NCBI GenBank assembly: GCA_005503065.1
Contig: SCOE01000012.1
Coordinates: 61,071 to 125,070, forward strand
DNA length: 64,000 bases
DNA from: Comamonadaceae bacterium ALPHA2B
GTDB lineage: Bacteria > Pseudomonadota > Gammaproteobacteria > Burkholderiales > Burkholderiaceae_C
Direction of reading: 5' to 3'
Numbering within the stretch: the first letter of the stretch is position 1; each line of letters opens with the position of its first letter. Below, piece by piece: positions 50,314 to 58,356 of the stretch. The position numbers and the translations under genes are program-made. The notes under the pieces are model-generated. The model was not told the DNA's origin. It saw only the letters and a program-made list of their open reading frames with translations, and made no database searches.

Positions 50314-50643
50314 TTACTTGATGAGTTCGGCGATCTTGCCCGTCTTGTCCTTCCACTCCTCGGCGTCGGGCAGCGCGGGCTTGCGCTTGGTGATGCTCTT
50401 CCAGCCGTCGGCGACGGCCAGTTCGGCATTGAGCTTGATGAAGGCCAGCTGGTCGGCCGGCAGGTCTTCTTCGGCGTAGATGGCGTTGACCGGGCACTCG
50501 GGGATGCAGACGGCGCAGTCGATGCACTCGTCCGGATCGATCACCAGCATGTTCGGCCCCTCGCGGAAGCAGTCCACCGGACACACGTCGACGCAATCGG
50601 TGTATTTGCAGCGGATGCAGTTCTCGGAGACGACGTGGGTCAT
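50314..50643 (-). CDS. fdxA: 7Fe/8Fe ferredoxin FdxA
   Basis: 109 residues. The first cluster set is [17 protein letters not shown], and the second is [17 protein letters not shown]. The pattern with the first site missing one spacing (C..C....C...CP) is that of Azotobacter-type FdxA with a [3Fe-4S] and a [4Fe-4S] cluster. The C-terminal extension (about 60-109) also matches. Start [16 protein letters not shown] is typical. Pairs with the adjacent reductase gene; cysN ends 42 bp upstream. Confidence 0.93.
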   Translation of the reverse strand: MTHVVSENCIRCKYTDCVDVCPVDCFREGPNMLVIDPDECIDCAVCIPECPVNAIYAEEDLPADQLAFIKLNAELAVADGWKSITKRKPALPDAEEWKDKTGKIAELIK

Positions 50644-50685
50644 GGCGCTATGGCTGGTGAGGCGGGTCGGGGAAAACCCGGCATT

Positions 50686-52086
50686 TTAAGGGCTCGGCGC
50701 AGGCTGTGCCGGCGCGCGGACAAGCACGGCCGCCGAAGTGCGGTGCGAGGCCGTGTCGACCAGCACCATCGAGCCCAGCGCGCGCGACTGCGTGAAGGGC
50801 AGCACGGCCAGCGGCTGCTGCAGCGCCAGCACCACTTCGCCGATGGCGTTGGGCTCCAACTGCGTGGTGTCTTCCGCCTCCAGCGTGTTGACGTTCAGCC
50901 GATGGGCGATGCGCGCCACCTTGGCCTTGACCCAGCGGTGGCCCTGGAGCGCCCAGTACACGCGGCCCGGCACCAGCGGCTCGTCGTCGAGCCAGGCCAC
51001 GGTGGCGGTGATCTCGCGCACGGGCTGGAAGGCCTCGGGCTCGAGCAGCCAGTCGCCGCGCGACACGTCCACCTCGCGGTCGAGCACGATGCCGGCGCTG
51101 TGGCCGGCATGCACGCCGCGCTCCTGCCGCGTGTGCGTGAGCACGCGTGCCACGGCCGCGTGCTGCCCGCTGGGCAGGATGGCGATGCGCTGGCCGGGCA
51201 CGACCTGGCCGCTGGCCACGCGGCCCCAGAAGATCCGGCGCCCCTGGCTGGTGTCCGACGAGCCCGAGAACTTCTCGACCCACTGCACCGGGAAGGCGAA
51301 GGGCACGGCGTCGTCCTGTGCGGTGACCGGCAGGCCCTCGAGCAGTTCGAGCAGGCTCGGGCCTGCGTAACCGGCCCAGCCGGTGCTGCCCTCGCTGTGA
51401 CGCGAGGTCACGTTCCAACCCTTGAGGGCCGACACGGGCACGATGGCGGCGAGTTGGACGCCGGCCTGCTCGGCGAAAGCGTTGAGTGCCGCGCTGATGC
51501 GTTCGAAGGCCAGTTCCGCGTCGTCGATGGCGTCGAGCTTGTTCACGGCCACCACGATCGACTGCACGCGCAGCAGGTGCGCCAGCAGGGTGTGGCGGCG
51601 CGTCTGCGGCAGCAGGTCGCGCACGACGACCTCGCCATCCCCAACCTCGGCCGCCCACTTGAGCTTGGTCGCGTCGACCAGCACCACCGCGGCATCGGCG
51701 CTCGACGCGGCCGTCACCATATTGCGGGTGTATTGCTCGTGGCCCGGCGCGTCGCCGATGATGAACTTGCGCTTGGCGGTCGAGAAGTAGCGATACGCGA
51801 CGTCGATCGTGATGCCCTGTTCGCGCTCGGCCGAGAGGCCGTCGGTCAGGAGGGCCAGGTCGGTTTCGCCGTTGCGTTGCACGCCGGCCAGTTGGTCCTG
51901 CAGCACCGTCTTGCTGTCGACCAGCAGGCGGCCGATCAGCGTGCTCTTGCCGTCGTCCACGCTGCCGCAGGTGATGAAACGCAGCGCGGTGCCGGTGTCG
52001 CCCTGGGCGGTAGATTCAAAGCCAAAAGTGCCTGCAGCGCCCGCGGCGCCTGCGGGAGCAGCTATCGATTTCGTAGCAGTGGTCAT
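50686..52086 (-). CDS. cysN: Sulfate adenylyltransferase large (GTPase) subunit CysN
   Basis: 466 residues. GTPase motifs: GSVDDGKSTLIGRLL (P loop), DAPGHEQYTRNM (G3), VNKLDAIDD (G4). With CysD it makes APS from sulfate and ATP, driven by GTP. The N-terminus (residues about 3-22, ATKSIAAPAGAAGAAGTFGF) is not conserved and is encoded by a family-2 repeat (52021-52080). The conserved part begins at about residue 33 (ALRFITCGSVDDG). The ATG shares one base with the cysD stop (TGATG). No fused CysC kinase domain is present. Confidence 0.95.
   Translation of the reverse strand: MTTATKSIAAPAGAAGAAGTFGFESTAQGDTGTALRFITCGSVDDGKSTLIGRLLVDSKTVLQDQLAGVQRNGETDLALLTDGLSAEREQGITIDVAYRYFSTAKRKFIIGDAPGHEQYTRNMVTAASSADAAVVLVDATKLKWAAEVGDGEVVVRDLLPQTRRHTLLAHLLRVQSIVVAVNKLDAIDDAELAFERISAALNAFAEQAGVQLAAIVPVSALKGWNVTSRHSEGSTGWAGYAGPSLLELLEGLPVTAQDDAVPFAFPVQWVEKFSGSSDTSQGRRIFWGRVASGQVVPGQRIAILPSGQHAAVARVLTHTRQERGVHAGHSAGIVLDREVDVSRGDWLLEPEAFQPVREITATVAWLDDEPLVPGRVYWALQGHRWVKAKVARIAHRLNVNTLEAEDTTQLEPNAIGEVVLALQQPLAVLPFTQSRALGSMVLVDTASHRTSAAVLVRAPAQPAPSP
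52021..52080. repeat. Family-2 repeat copy inside the CysN N-terminus
   Basis: GCCAAAAGTGCCTGCAGCGC, CCGCGGCGCCTGCGGG and AGCTATCGATTTCGTAGCA; aligns end to end with the copy in lpdA (23821-23880). Confidence 0.75.
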
Positions 52087-53045
52087 CAGAAATACCCGTC
52101 CTTCTTGCGCTTCTCCATGGAAGCCTCGGATGTCTTGTCGTCCATGCGCGTCGCGCCGCGTTCGCTCACCTCGGCGGCCAGCGTCTCGATCACCACGTCG
52201 CCCGCATCGGCGGCCAGGCTCTCGACCGGCGCAGTACAGGTGATGTCGCCCACGGTGCGGAAGCGCACGTTGCGCAGCTCCACCTTCTCGCCGTCGCGCG
52301 GCGGCGTGAGTTCGGTCACCGGCATCAGCAGGCCCTTGCGCTCGACCACCTCGCGCTGGTGCGTGTAGTAGATCGAGGGCAGCTCGATCGCCTCGCGCTC
52401 GATGTACTGCCACACGTCCAGCTCGGTCCAGTTGCTGATCGGGAAGACGCGGAAGTGCTCGCCCGGGGCGAGCCGGGTGTTGAACAGCGTCCACAGCTCG
52501 GGGCGCTGGTCCTTGGGCTGCCACTGGCCGAAGGCGTCGCGGTGGGAAAAGATGCGCTCCTTGGCACGGGCCTTCTCCTCGTCGCGGCGCGCGCCGCCGA
52601 TCAGCGCGTCGAAGCGGAATTCCTCGATGGCTTCGAGCAGCGTGACCGACTGGTGCACGTTGCGCGACTCGCCCGGGTGCGCCAGGCGCACGGTGCCGCG
52701 CGCCATCGAGTCTTCCACGCTGCGCACGATCAGCTCGGCACCCAGTTCCTTCGCGCGCTGGTCGCGGAAGGCGGTCACTTCGGGGAAGTTGTGGCCGGTG
52801 TCGATCATCAGCAGCGGGTAGGGCAGGCGGCCGGTGCCAAAGGCCTTCTCGGCGCACTTGAGCAGCACCAGCGAGTCCTTGCCGCCCGAGAAGAGCAGCG
52901 TCGGGCGCTCGAAGGCTGCGGCGACTTCGCGCAGGATGAAGATCGCTTCTTCCTCGAGTGCGTCGAGGTGCGTGTTGGACAGGCGGGCAGGCGAATGCAT
53001 CGTCGTGGCGGCTTGCAGCAGGTCGGGTTCGGTGCGGGCGTTCAT
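52086..53045 (-). CDS. cysD: Sulfate adenylyltransferase small subunit CysD
   Basis: 319 residues of the PP-loop ATP pyrophosphatase family. Motifs: LLFSGGKDSLVLLKCAEKAF (PP loop), LLMIDTGHNFPEV, FDALIGGARRDEEKARAKER and FPISNWTELDVWQYIE. Start MNARTEPDLLQAATTMHSP is plausible; a later ATG (MHSPARLSNTHLD) is also possible. Co-transcribed with cysN. A long inverted repeat (53068-53173) separates it from cysH upstream. Confidence 0.95.
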   Translation of the reverse strand: MNARTEPDLLQAATTMHSPARLSNTHLDALEEEAIFILREVAAAFERPTLLFSGGKDSLVLLKCAEKAFGTGRLPYPLLMIDTGHNFPEVTAFRDQRAKELGAELIVRSVEDSMARGTVRLAHPGESRNVHQSVTLLEAIEEFRFDALIGGARRDEEKARAKERIFSHRDAFGQWQPKDQRPELWTLFNTRLAPGEHFRVFPISNWTELDVWQYIEREAIELPSIYYTHQREVVERKGLLMPVTELTPPRDGEKVELRNVRFRTVGDITCTAPVESLAADAGDVVIETLAAEVSERGATRMDDKTSEASMEKRKKDGYF

Positions 53046-53067
53046 GGGGTCGGGGTCGGGAGCGGGA

Positions 53068-53173
53068 GCCGAACGCAGAGGGCGCAGAGGATTCGCAGAG
53101 AGCGCAGAGAAGAACTCAAAAAACTGGTTTTCTCTGCGATTTCTGCGTGATCTTTGCGACCTCTGCGTTCGGC
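53068..53173. repeat. Long inverted repeat built from CGCAGAG units
   Basis: GCCGAACGCAGAG at the left end and CTCTGCGTTCGGC at the right end are exact inverse copies. Several CGCAGAG units in each arm point inward, so about 45 nt per arm can pair around an AT-rich centre near 53118-53128. It lies between cysH and cysD and would form a large mRNA hairpin. Confidence 0.8.
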
Positions 53174-53190
53174 TGTTCGTACGCGTCTTC

Positions 53191-53811
53191 TCAATGGCTC
53201 AGATGCAGACCGCACTCGCGGTTGTCTTCGCCCTTGGTCGGGTCCACGTAGTCGAAGTTGTTGGGCAGGCCGTGCTTCTCGCAGTATTCGTACAGGTCCT
53301 TGGACGACCAGTGCAGCAGCGGCGCGACCTTGATGAGGCCGTCGGGGTTGAGGCTCACCGGGTCCATCTGGGCGCGTACGGCGGTGTCGGTGGCGCGCAG
53401 GGCAGTGAACCAGACCTTCGGCGCGGTCTCGCGCAGGGCGCGGGCGAAGGGCTCGAGCTTCACTTCCTCGGTGAAGGCCGCGTGGCGCGGGTCGTCCAGC
53501 GCGGGCGTCGGGCCGTCCACGGCCTCGCGATGCGCGCGCGAGCGGCGCGGCAGGTAGATCCTGAGGTTCAGCTTGAGCTGCTCGGTCACTTCGTCGGCGA
53601 AGCGGTAGGTGGCCTCGGTGTTGTAGCCGTTGTCCATCCAGACCACCGGCACCTCGGGCTGCACCCGCGTGACGAGGTGCAGGATCACCGCCTCGAAGGG
53701 CCGGAAGTTGGTGGTGACGATGGCCGGCTGGCCCAGGCCGAGGGCCCAGTCGACCAGGCCTTCGGCATGGCGGCCGAGGCGGTCGTTGATGTCTGCGAGG
53801 TCGATGCTCAT
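53191..53811 (-). CDS. cysH: Adenylylsulfate/phosphoadenylylsulfate reductase CysH (compact form)
   Basis: 206 residues from ATG 53811, below the usual 240-260. PP-loop-type fold: LGQPAIVTTNFRPFEAVILH, VVWMDNGYNTEATYRFAD, LNLRIYLPRRSRAH, KVWFTALRATDT and the catalytic ECGLH at the C-terminus. The CC...CxxC cysteines that hold the [4Fe-4S] cluster in APS reductases are absent, yet no cysC (APS kinase) is in the locus. The loop before ECGLH is also short. Substrate (APS or PAPS) is therefore uncertain. Preceded by a promoter module shared with cysI. Confidence 0.88.
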   Translation of the reverse strand: MSIDLADINDRLGRHAEGLVDWALGLGQPAIVTTNFRPFEAVILHLVTRVQPEVPVVWMDNGYNTEATYRFADEVTEQLKLNLRIYLPRRSRAHREAVDGPTPALDDPRHAAFTEEVKLEPFARALRETAPKVWFTALRATDTAVRAQMDPVSLNPDGLIKVAPLLHWSSKDLYEYCEKHGLPNNFDYVDPTKGEDNRECGLHLSH

Positions 53812-53869
53812 GGGGCGAGTAATCCGTTGGAGCAGGTCGCCGTGCGTGGCGCCGGCACCCGAGGCCCGC

Positions 53870-53953
53870 ACTTTAGGGAGCACCCTTATGAAAGCAAACG
53901 ATCTTTTAGTTCGCGCTTTATGCGGATAAGCAAATGCGCCAGTGTTCATGCGG
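53870..53953 (-). promoter_or_regulatory. cysH promoter with probable CysB-type site
   Basis: A 69-bp module (53885-53953) matches 56534-56602 before cysI at about 60 of 69 positions. On the minus strand it has TTATCCGCATAA (palindromic TTAT-ATAA), -35 TTGCTT (53892-53897), a 16-bp spacer and -10 TAAAGT (53870-53875). Transcription would start about 50 bp before the ATG. Confidence 0.7.
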
Positions 53954-54071
53954 GTTTCGGGGGGATCGGGGCGCGAATCCGGATAAGACGGACAGGCGCA
54001 TGCGATGCGGCATGAGGCGGTGGCGCAACGGGCGCAGGCGGCCGAAACCGGATGGTGCCCAAAAACATGAG
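53954..54071. other. Non-coding stretch of the cysH leader region
   Basis: The 464 bp between cysH and the DUF934 gene hold the cysH promoter module, this featureless part, the REP-like repeat and about 120 bp before the DUF934 stop. I see no gene in it. Confidence 0.4.
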
Positions 54072-54158
54072 CCCGTTCACGCTGAGCCTGTCGAAGCGCT
54101 GCGCAGGACTTCGACCCTTCGACAGGCTCAGGACAGGCCAAGCTCAGTCCGAACGGCT
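54072..54158. repeat. REP-like repeat with GCCTGTCGAAG / CTTCGAC...GACAGGCTCAG arms
   Basis: CGTTCACGCTGAGCCTGTCG on the left and TTCGACAGGCTCAG, then GCTCAGTCCGAACGG on the right. Such 'GTTCGGACTGAGC...TTGTCGAAG' palindromes are scattered in many proteobacterial genomes. Located downstream of the DUF934 gene on the cys strand. Confidence 0.75.
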
Positions 54159-54275
54159 ATTTTTTCATCGCGACTGGGGTATCAGCTGCCGATCGTCACG
54201 AACGTGACGAATTCGGCCGCCAGGCCCGTCTGGCGGGCGCTGGCGGCCGATTGCACTTTTCGTTTTTTGAGCGGC

Positions 54276-54668
54276 TCAGTCGCGCGCGAACAGCGGCTCG
54301 GGCTGCTGCGCATCGCCCTGGTAGTAGGCGGCGAAGCGGTCGAACTGGCGTTGCGCAGCCGAGGCGTCGACGCCTTCCTTGAGCACCGCGCTCGAGAAGC
54401 CGGTGCGCTGCATCTGCACCAGCTGGTCGATCAGCACGTCGCCGGTGGCGCGGATGTCGCCGGTGAAGCCCAGGCGCCGGCGCAGCAGGAAGGCCTGGCT
54501 GTAGGCGCGGCCGTCCGTGAACTTGGGGAACTCGAGGTCGATGCGCTCGACGTCCTGCAGGCAGTTCTCGATCGCGAGCGGATCGGCGTCGTTGGCGAGT
54601 TGCAGCACCTTCGGGTCGCCGTCGTCGACGTGTTCCTCGGCCGCGAGGATCTTGAGGGTCCGGTTCAT
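54276..54668 (-). CDS. DUF934 protein associated with CysI
   Basis: 130 residues. The conserved DUF934 core includes DLEFPKFTDGRAYSQAFLLR, RLGFTGDIRATGDVLIDQ, LVQMQRTGF and a final FDRFAAYYQGD. This family is found next to cysI in bacteria that lack cysJ, and is presumed to support sulfite reductase. No cofactor motif is visible. ATG 54668 overlaps the cysI stop as ATGA (54665-54668), so the two proteins are probably made in equal amounts. Confidence 0.88.
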   Translation of the reverse strand: MNRTLKILAAEEHVDDGDPKVLQLANDADPLAIENCLQDVERIDLEFPKFTDGRAYSQAFLLRRRLGFTGDIRATGDVLIDQLVQMQRTGFSSAVLKEGVDASAAQRQFDRFAAYYQGDAQQPEPLFARD

Positions 54669-56446
54669 GCCGACACCTCCTCGGCCTTGAAGCGCGCACC
54701 GTTGGCGGCCGCCTTGAAGGGATCGTGGCCGACGCGGCGCAGCGTGTCGATGAAAGTCTCGCCCGCGTTGCGGGTGTCGCGGTAGGTGTTGAGCACCGCC
54801 TCGATCACGTCCGGCACCTCGGCCGCCGAGAACGAGGGGCCGACCACCTTGCCCGCCTGCGCGGGGCCGCTCAGGTCGGAACCGTCGGAGCCGGCCAGCG
54901 TGACCTGGTACCACTCCTTGCCGTCCTTGTCGACGCCGAGGATGCCGATGTGGCCGCTGTGGTGGTGGCCGCAGCTGTTGATGCAGCCGCTGATGTGCAG
55001 GTCGATCTCGCCCAGGTCGTCGAGTTCGTCCAGGTCCTGGTAGCGCTCGGTGATGGCTTCGGCCACGGGAATCGAGCGTGCATTGGCCAGCGCGCAGAAG
55101 TCGCCGCCGGGGCAGGCGATCATGTCGGTCAGCAGGTGCACGTTGGCGCTGGCGAATCCTGCCGCGCGGGCGGCGAGCCACAGCGCGTGCAGGTCTTCGG
55201 CGTGCACCCAGGGCAGGAGCACGTTCTGGTCGTGCGTCACGCGCACTTCGCCGGCCGAGAAGCGGTCGGCCAGCGCGGCCACGGTGTCGAGCTGGTCGGC
55301 GTTGGCATCGCCCGGCGCCTGGCCCAGCCGCTTGAAGGACAGCGTCACGGCGCGCAGGGCGGGGTTCTTGTGCGGCGCGACGTTGCGCTGCAGCCAGCGG
55401 GCGAACTGCACGTCGTCGGCCGCCTGCTCGCGCAGCGCGGCGTCGGTCGCCTCGGCGCTCTGGTACACGCGCTGGGAGAGCGCCGGCGGCACGAAGGACG
55501 CGGCCACGCGGTCGAATTCGGCCTGGGTGATGGTGTGCGGCGCGCCATCGTGCTCGAGGATCTGCTTGTACTCGGCCTCGACGTCATCGATGTAGCGCTG
55601 GCCCTCGGCCTTCACCAGGATCTTGATGCGGGCCTTGTAGATGTTGTCGCGGCGGCCGTAGCGGTTGTAGACGCGGATCACGGCCTCGAGGTAGTTCATG
55701 ATCTGCTGCCAGGGCAGGAACTCGCGCAGCACCGTGCCCACGATCGGCGTGCGGCCCATGCCGCCGCCCACCTGCACGCGGAAGCCGATCTCGCCGGCTT
55801 CGTTCTTGAGCAACTTCAGGCCGACGTCGTGCCAGCCGGTGGCGGCGCGGTCCTCGGCGGCGCCGGTGATCGCGATCTTGAACTTGCGCGGCAGGAAGGC
55901 GAATTCGGGGTGCAGCGTGCTCCACTGCCGCATGATCTCGGCGTAGGGGCGGGGGTCGACCACCTCGTCGACCGCCACGCCGGCGCGCTCGTCGCTGGTG
56001 ATGTTGCGGATGCAGTTGCCGCTGGTCTGGATGCCGTGCATGTCGACCGAGGCCAGCAGGTCCATCACGTCGGCCGACCTGGCCAGCGGGATCCAGTTGT
56101 ACTGGACGTTCTGGCGCGTGGTGAAGTGGGCGTAGTGCGTGGGCAGCTTGTGCGAGCCCAGCTTGCCCTGGGTCTCGATGGCGGTCTTGTAGACCTCGGC
56201 CTCGGGCTCGTCGTACTCGCGCGCGATCTTCGCCAGCACACGCAGCTGGCGGCTGCCGAGTTCGCCGTAGGGCACGGCCACCCGCAGCATCGGCGCGTAG
56301 CGTTGCACGTACCAGCCGTTCTGCAGGCGCAGCGGGCGGAACTCGTCTTCGGGCAGCTTGCCCGCTTGCCAGCGCTCGAGCTGGTCGCGGAATTGCGCAG
56401 CCCGCAGGCGCACGAACTGGCGGTCGAAATCTGTGTACTGGTACAT
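54665..56446 (-). CDS. cysI: Sulfite reductase hemoprotein (nitrite/sulfite reductase family) CysI
   Basis: 593 residues; reduces sulfite to sulfide with siroheme and [4Fe-4S]. The cluster/siroheme ligands are in MIACPGGDFCALANARSIP and HISGCINSCGHHHSGHIG. The N-terminal half has the duplicated ferrodoxin-like repeats, with SGNCIRNITSDERAGVAVDE. No CysJ flavoprotein is nearby; electrons may come from a ferredoxin. First gene of cysI-DUF934 with its own promoter module (56519-56602). The start MYQYTDFDRQFVRLRAAQFR is the usual one. Confidence 0.93.
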   Translation of the reverse strand: MYQYTDFDRQFVRLRAAQFRDQLERWQAGKLPEDEFRPLRLQNGWYVQRYAPMLRVAVPYGELGSRQLRVLAKIAREYDEPEAEVYKTAIETQGKLGSHKLPTHYAHFTTRQNVQYNWIPLARSADVMDLLASVDMHGIQTSGNCIRNITSDERAGVAVDEVVDPRPYAEIMRQWSTLHPEFAFLPRKFKIAITGAAEDRAATGWHDVGLKLLKNEAGEIGFRVQVGGGMGRTPIVGTVLREFLPWQQIMNYLEAVIRVYNRYGRRDNIYKARIKILVKAEGQRYIDDVEAEYKQILEHDGAPHTITQAEFDRVAASFVPPALSQRVYQSAEATDAALREQAADDVQFARWLQRNVAPHKNPALRAVTLSFKRLGQAPGDANADQLDTVAALADRFSAGEVRVTHDQNVLLPWVHAEDLHALWLAARAAGFASANVHLLTDMIACPGGDFCALANARSIPVAEAITERYQDLDELDDLGEIDLHISGCINSCGHHHSGHIGILGVDKDGKEWYQVTLAGSDGSDLSGPAQAGKVVGPSFSAAEVPDVIEAVLNTYRDTRNAGETFIDTLRRVGHDPFKAAANGARFKAEEVSA

Positions 56447-56518
56447 CGTGTGGCGGTCGGAAGGCCCGTCGGGAGGTGGCGGCGCGGCCGCAGGCGCCAG
56501 CCTTCGGAGGAAGGCGGA

Positions 56519-56602
56519 ACTCTAGAGGCAGCGCTTATGAAAGCAAACGATTTTCTGGTTCGCGCCTTATGCGGATAAGCATATGCACCAGCATCCATGC
56601 GG
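56519..56602 (-). promoter_or_regulatory. cysI promoter with probable CysB-type site
   Basis: Module as before cysH. On the minus strand: TTATCCGCATAA, -35 TTGCTT (56541-56546), 16-bp spacer, -10 TAGAGT (56519-56524). The leader to the cysI ATG would be about 65 nt. Confidence 0.7.
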
Positions 56603-56662
56603 CCCGCAGGCCCCTGGATGCCCCTTGCCGGATAAAGGGCAGCGGGGCGCGAACCCTCGATT

Positions 56663-58327
56663 CTAGGAACTGCCCGCCCTGTCCGCAGGCGTGGCCGCAC
56701 CGGCCGCGAGGTCGGACTGGATTTCTTCCAGCCGGCGTCCGCGTGTCTCGACCCCGGCGAGGCCCAGCAGCAGCGCCGCCGCGGCCATGGGCACGGCGAT
56801 GAGCGTGGCCGACAGCGCCAGGTGGCCGAAGACGCCCAGCACGCCGAAGCCCGCGCCGAGGATGCCGCCGGCCTTGGAGCTTGCCGCGATCAGGCCCGAG
56901 CCCGTGCCACGCAGATGTACCGGGTAGATCTCGGCGGCGTAGGGGATCAGCATCGCGATCACGCCGCTGGCGCTGAGCAGCAGCAGCGCCGTGGCCGCCA
57001 CCATCGCGGCCGGCGATTGCACCCGCAGCACGGCCAGCGCGCCGAACAGGGCCAGCGCGAGGGCTGTCAGTGCGATGAAGAGCACCAGCGCCTTCACGCT
57101 GCTCCACCGGTGGTAGAGCCAGATCACGAGTGCCGTCCCGGGCAGCGCCAGCAGCGCCGAGCGCGCCAGCAGCGCGTTGGCCGCACCCGGGTCCATGCCC
57201 ATCGCGCCCAGGTTGGTCGGCAGCCACAGCAGGAAGCCGAAGTTCGCCAGGCCCCAGGCCAGCCCGCAGACGATCAGCCCCCAGGTGATGCGCGCATGCG
57301 GGCCGCGCAGCAGCGCACCCACGCCGCCGGCCGGTGGCTCGGGCTCCACCACGACGGCGGCGTCGGCCGGGGAAGCGGCTGCCGCGGCGCCCGAGAAGCG
57401 CGCCAGCACGGCACGCGCCGCCTCGGGCAACCCCGCATTGGCCAGGAAGCGCGGCGACTCGGGGATGTAGCGCCCCAGGAAGATGATCAGCAGCCCCGTG
57501 GGCAGGCCCAGCAGCCACAGCGCGCGCCAGCTGAACAGGGGCACCAGCAGGTCGGCCGACCCCGCGGCCAGCAGGTAGCCGGCCGAGGTTCCGATGCCGC
57601 CCAGCGCCACCAGCAGCCAGCCGCGGTGCGCGGCGGGCACCGTCTCGGCCATCAGCGTGAAGGCGATCGGCAGCAGCCCGCCGGCCGAGGCGCCCATGAG
57701 GAAGCACATCGCCAGGTTCCAGCCGAAGCTGGGCATCGCGCCGCAGATGGCCGTACCGATGAACATCAGCGCCGACAGCAGGATCGCCGAGCGGCGCCCG
57801 AACACGTCGGCCAGCCGGCCCCAGAGCACCGAGCCGACGGTGGTGCCGGTGAGTGCCACCAGCGCGAGGATGCCTGCCGTCTCCTTGCTGATCGCGTATT
57901 CGCGCGTCATGCCCGGCATGACGAAGCCCAGCGTCGCGGGTTTGAGCACGTCCACCGCCAGCGCCACGACCAGCACCACGACGAGCTTCCAGTGCTCGGC
58001 GTTGAGCGGCACGCCATCGGCCAGGTGGAACTGCAGGGGCTGGCCGGGATGCAGGCGCGCGCGAAGTTGTGCGATGCGGGGCATCAGTCCGTAGGCCGCA
58101 AGCAAAACGCCCAGCGGGATCATGGCCATGCCCACCAGCATGGGCGTGTCCATCTCCATGCCCACCATCTCGTAGCCGGTGTGGCGGCCCATGAGGAACA
58201 TGGGCGCATGCGCCAGCACGCCGCCGATGATGGCGAGGCAGCCGGCCCAGAAGGCCAGCGGGTGGTGCAGGGAGAAGTCGTGGGGGGAACGCAAGGCGGA
58301 TCGCGAGGAGGGCGGCGGGGCCTGCAT
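56663..58327 (-). CDS. MFS transporter, sugar/metabolite:H+ symporter type, with extra N-terminal segments
   Basis: 554 residues. A pair of hydrophobic segments (about 18-80; FWAGCLAIIGGVLAHAPMFL and MLVGMAMIPLGVLLAAYGLM) comes before the standard 12-segment core. Core signatures: GSVLWGRLADVFGRRSAILL (loop 2-3) and GRYIPESPRFLANAG (loop 6-7), as in the sugar porter and metabolite symporter families. The substrate is unknown; its closeness to cys genes is not strong evidence for a sulfur compound. Starts 29 bp after the extensin-like gene on the same strand. Confidence 0.85.
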   Translation of the reverse strand: MQAPPPSSRSALRSPHDFSLHHPLAFWAGCLAIIGGVLAHAPMFLMGRHTGYEMVGMEMDTPMLVGMAMIPLGVLLAAYGLMPRIAQLRARLHPGQPLQFHLADGVPLNAEHWKLVVVLVVALAVDVLKPATLGFVMPGMTREYAISKETAGILALVALTGTTVGSVLWGRLADVFGRRSAILLSALMFIGTAICGAMPSFGWNLAMCFLMGASAGGLLPIAFTLMAETVPAAHRGWLLVALGGIGTSAGYLLAAGSADLLVPLFSWRALWLLGLPTGLLIIFLGRYIPESPRFLANAGLPEAARAVLARFSGAAAAASPADAAVVVEPEPPAGGVGALLRGPHARITWGLIVCGLAWGLANFGFLLWLPTNLGAMGMDPGAANALLARSALLALPGTALVIWLYHRWSSVKALVLFIALTALALALFGALAVLRVQSPAAMVAATALLLLSASGVIAMLIPYAAEIYPVHLRGTGSGLIAASSKAGGILGAGFGVLGVFGHLALSATLIAVPMAAAALLLGLAGVETRGRRLEEIQSDLAAGAATPADRAGSS

Positions 58328-58356
58328 GCTACGCGGTCAGCGTGGGGGCCGGTCGC

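Noticed and set aside
53041..53180. CRISPR-like array from repeated CGCAGAG units
   Set aside because: Units are about 7 bp, inverted in the second half and without constant-length spacers; it is a hairpin repeat. No cas genes are present.
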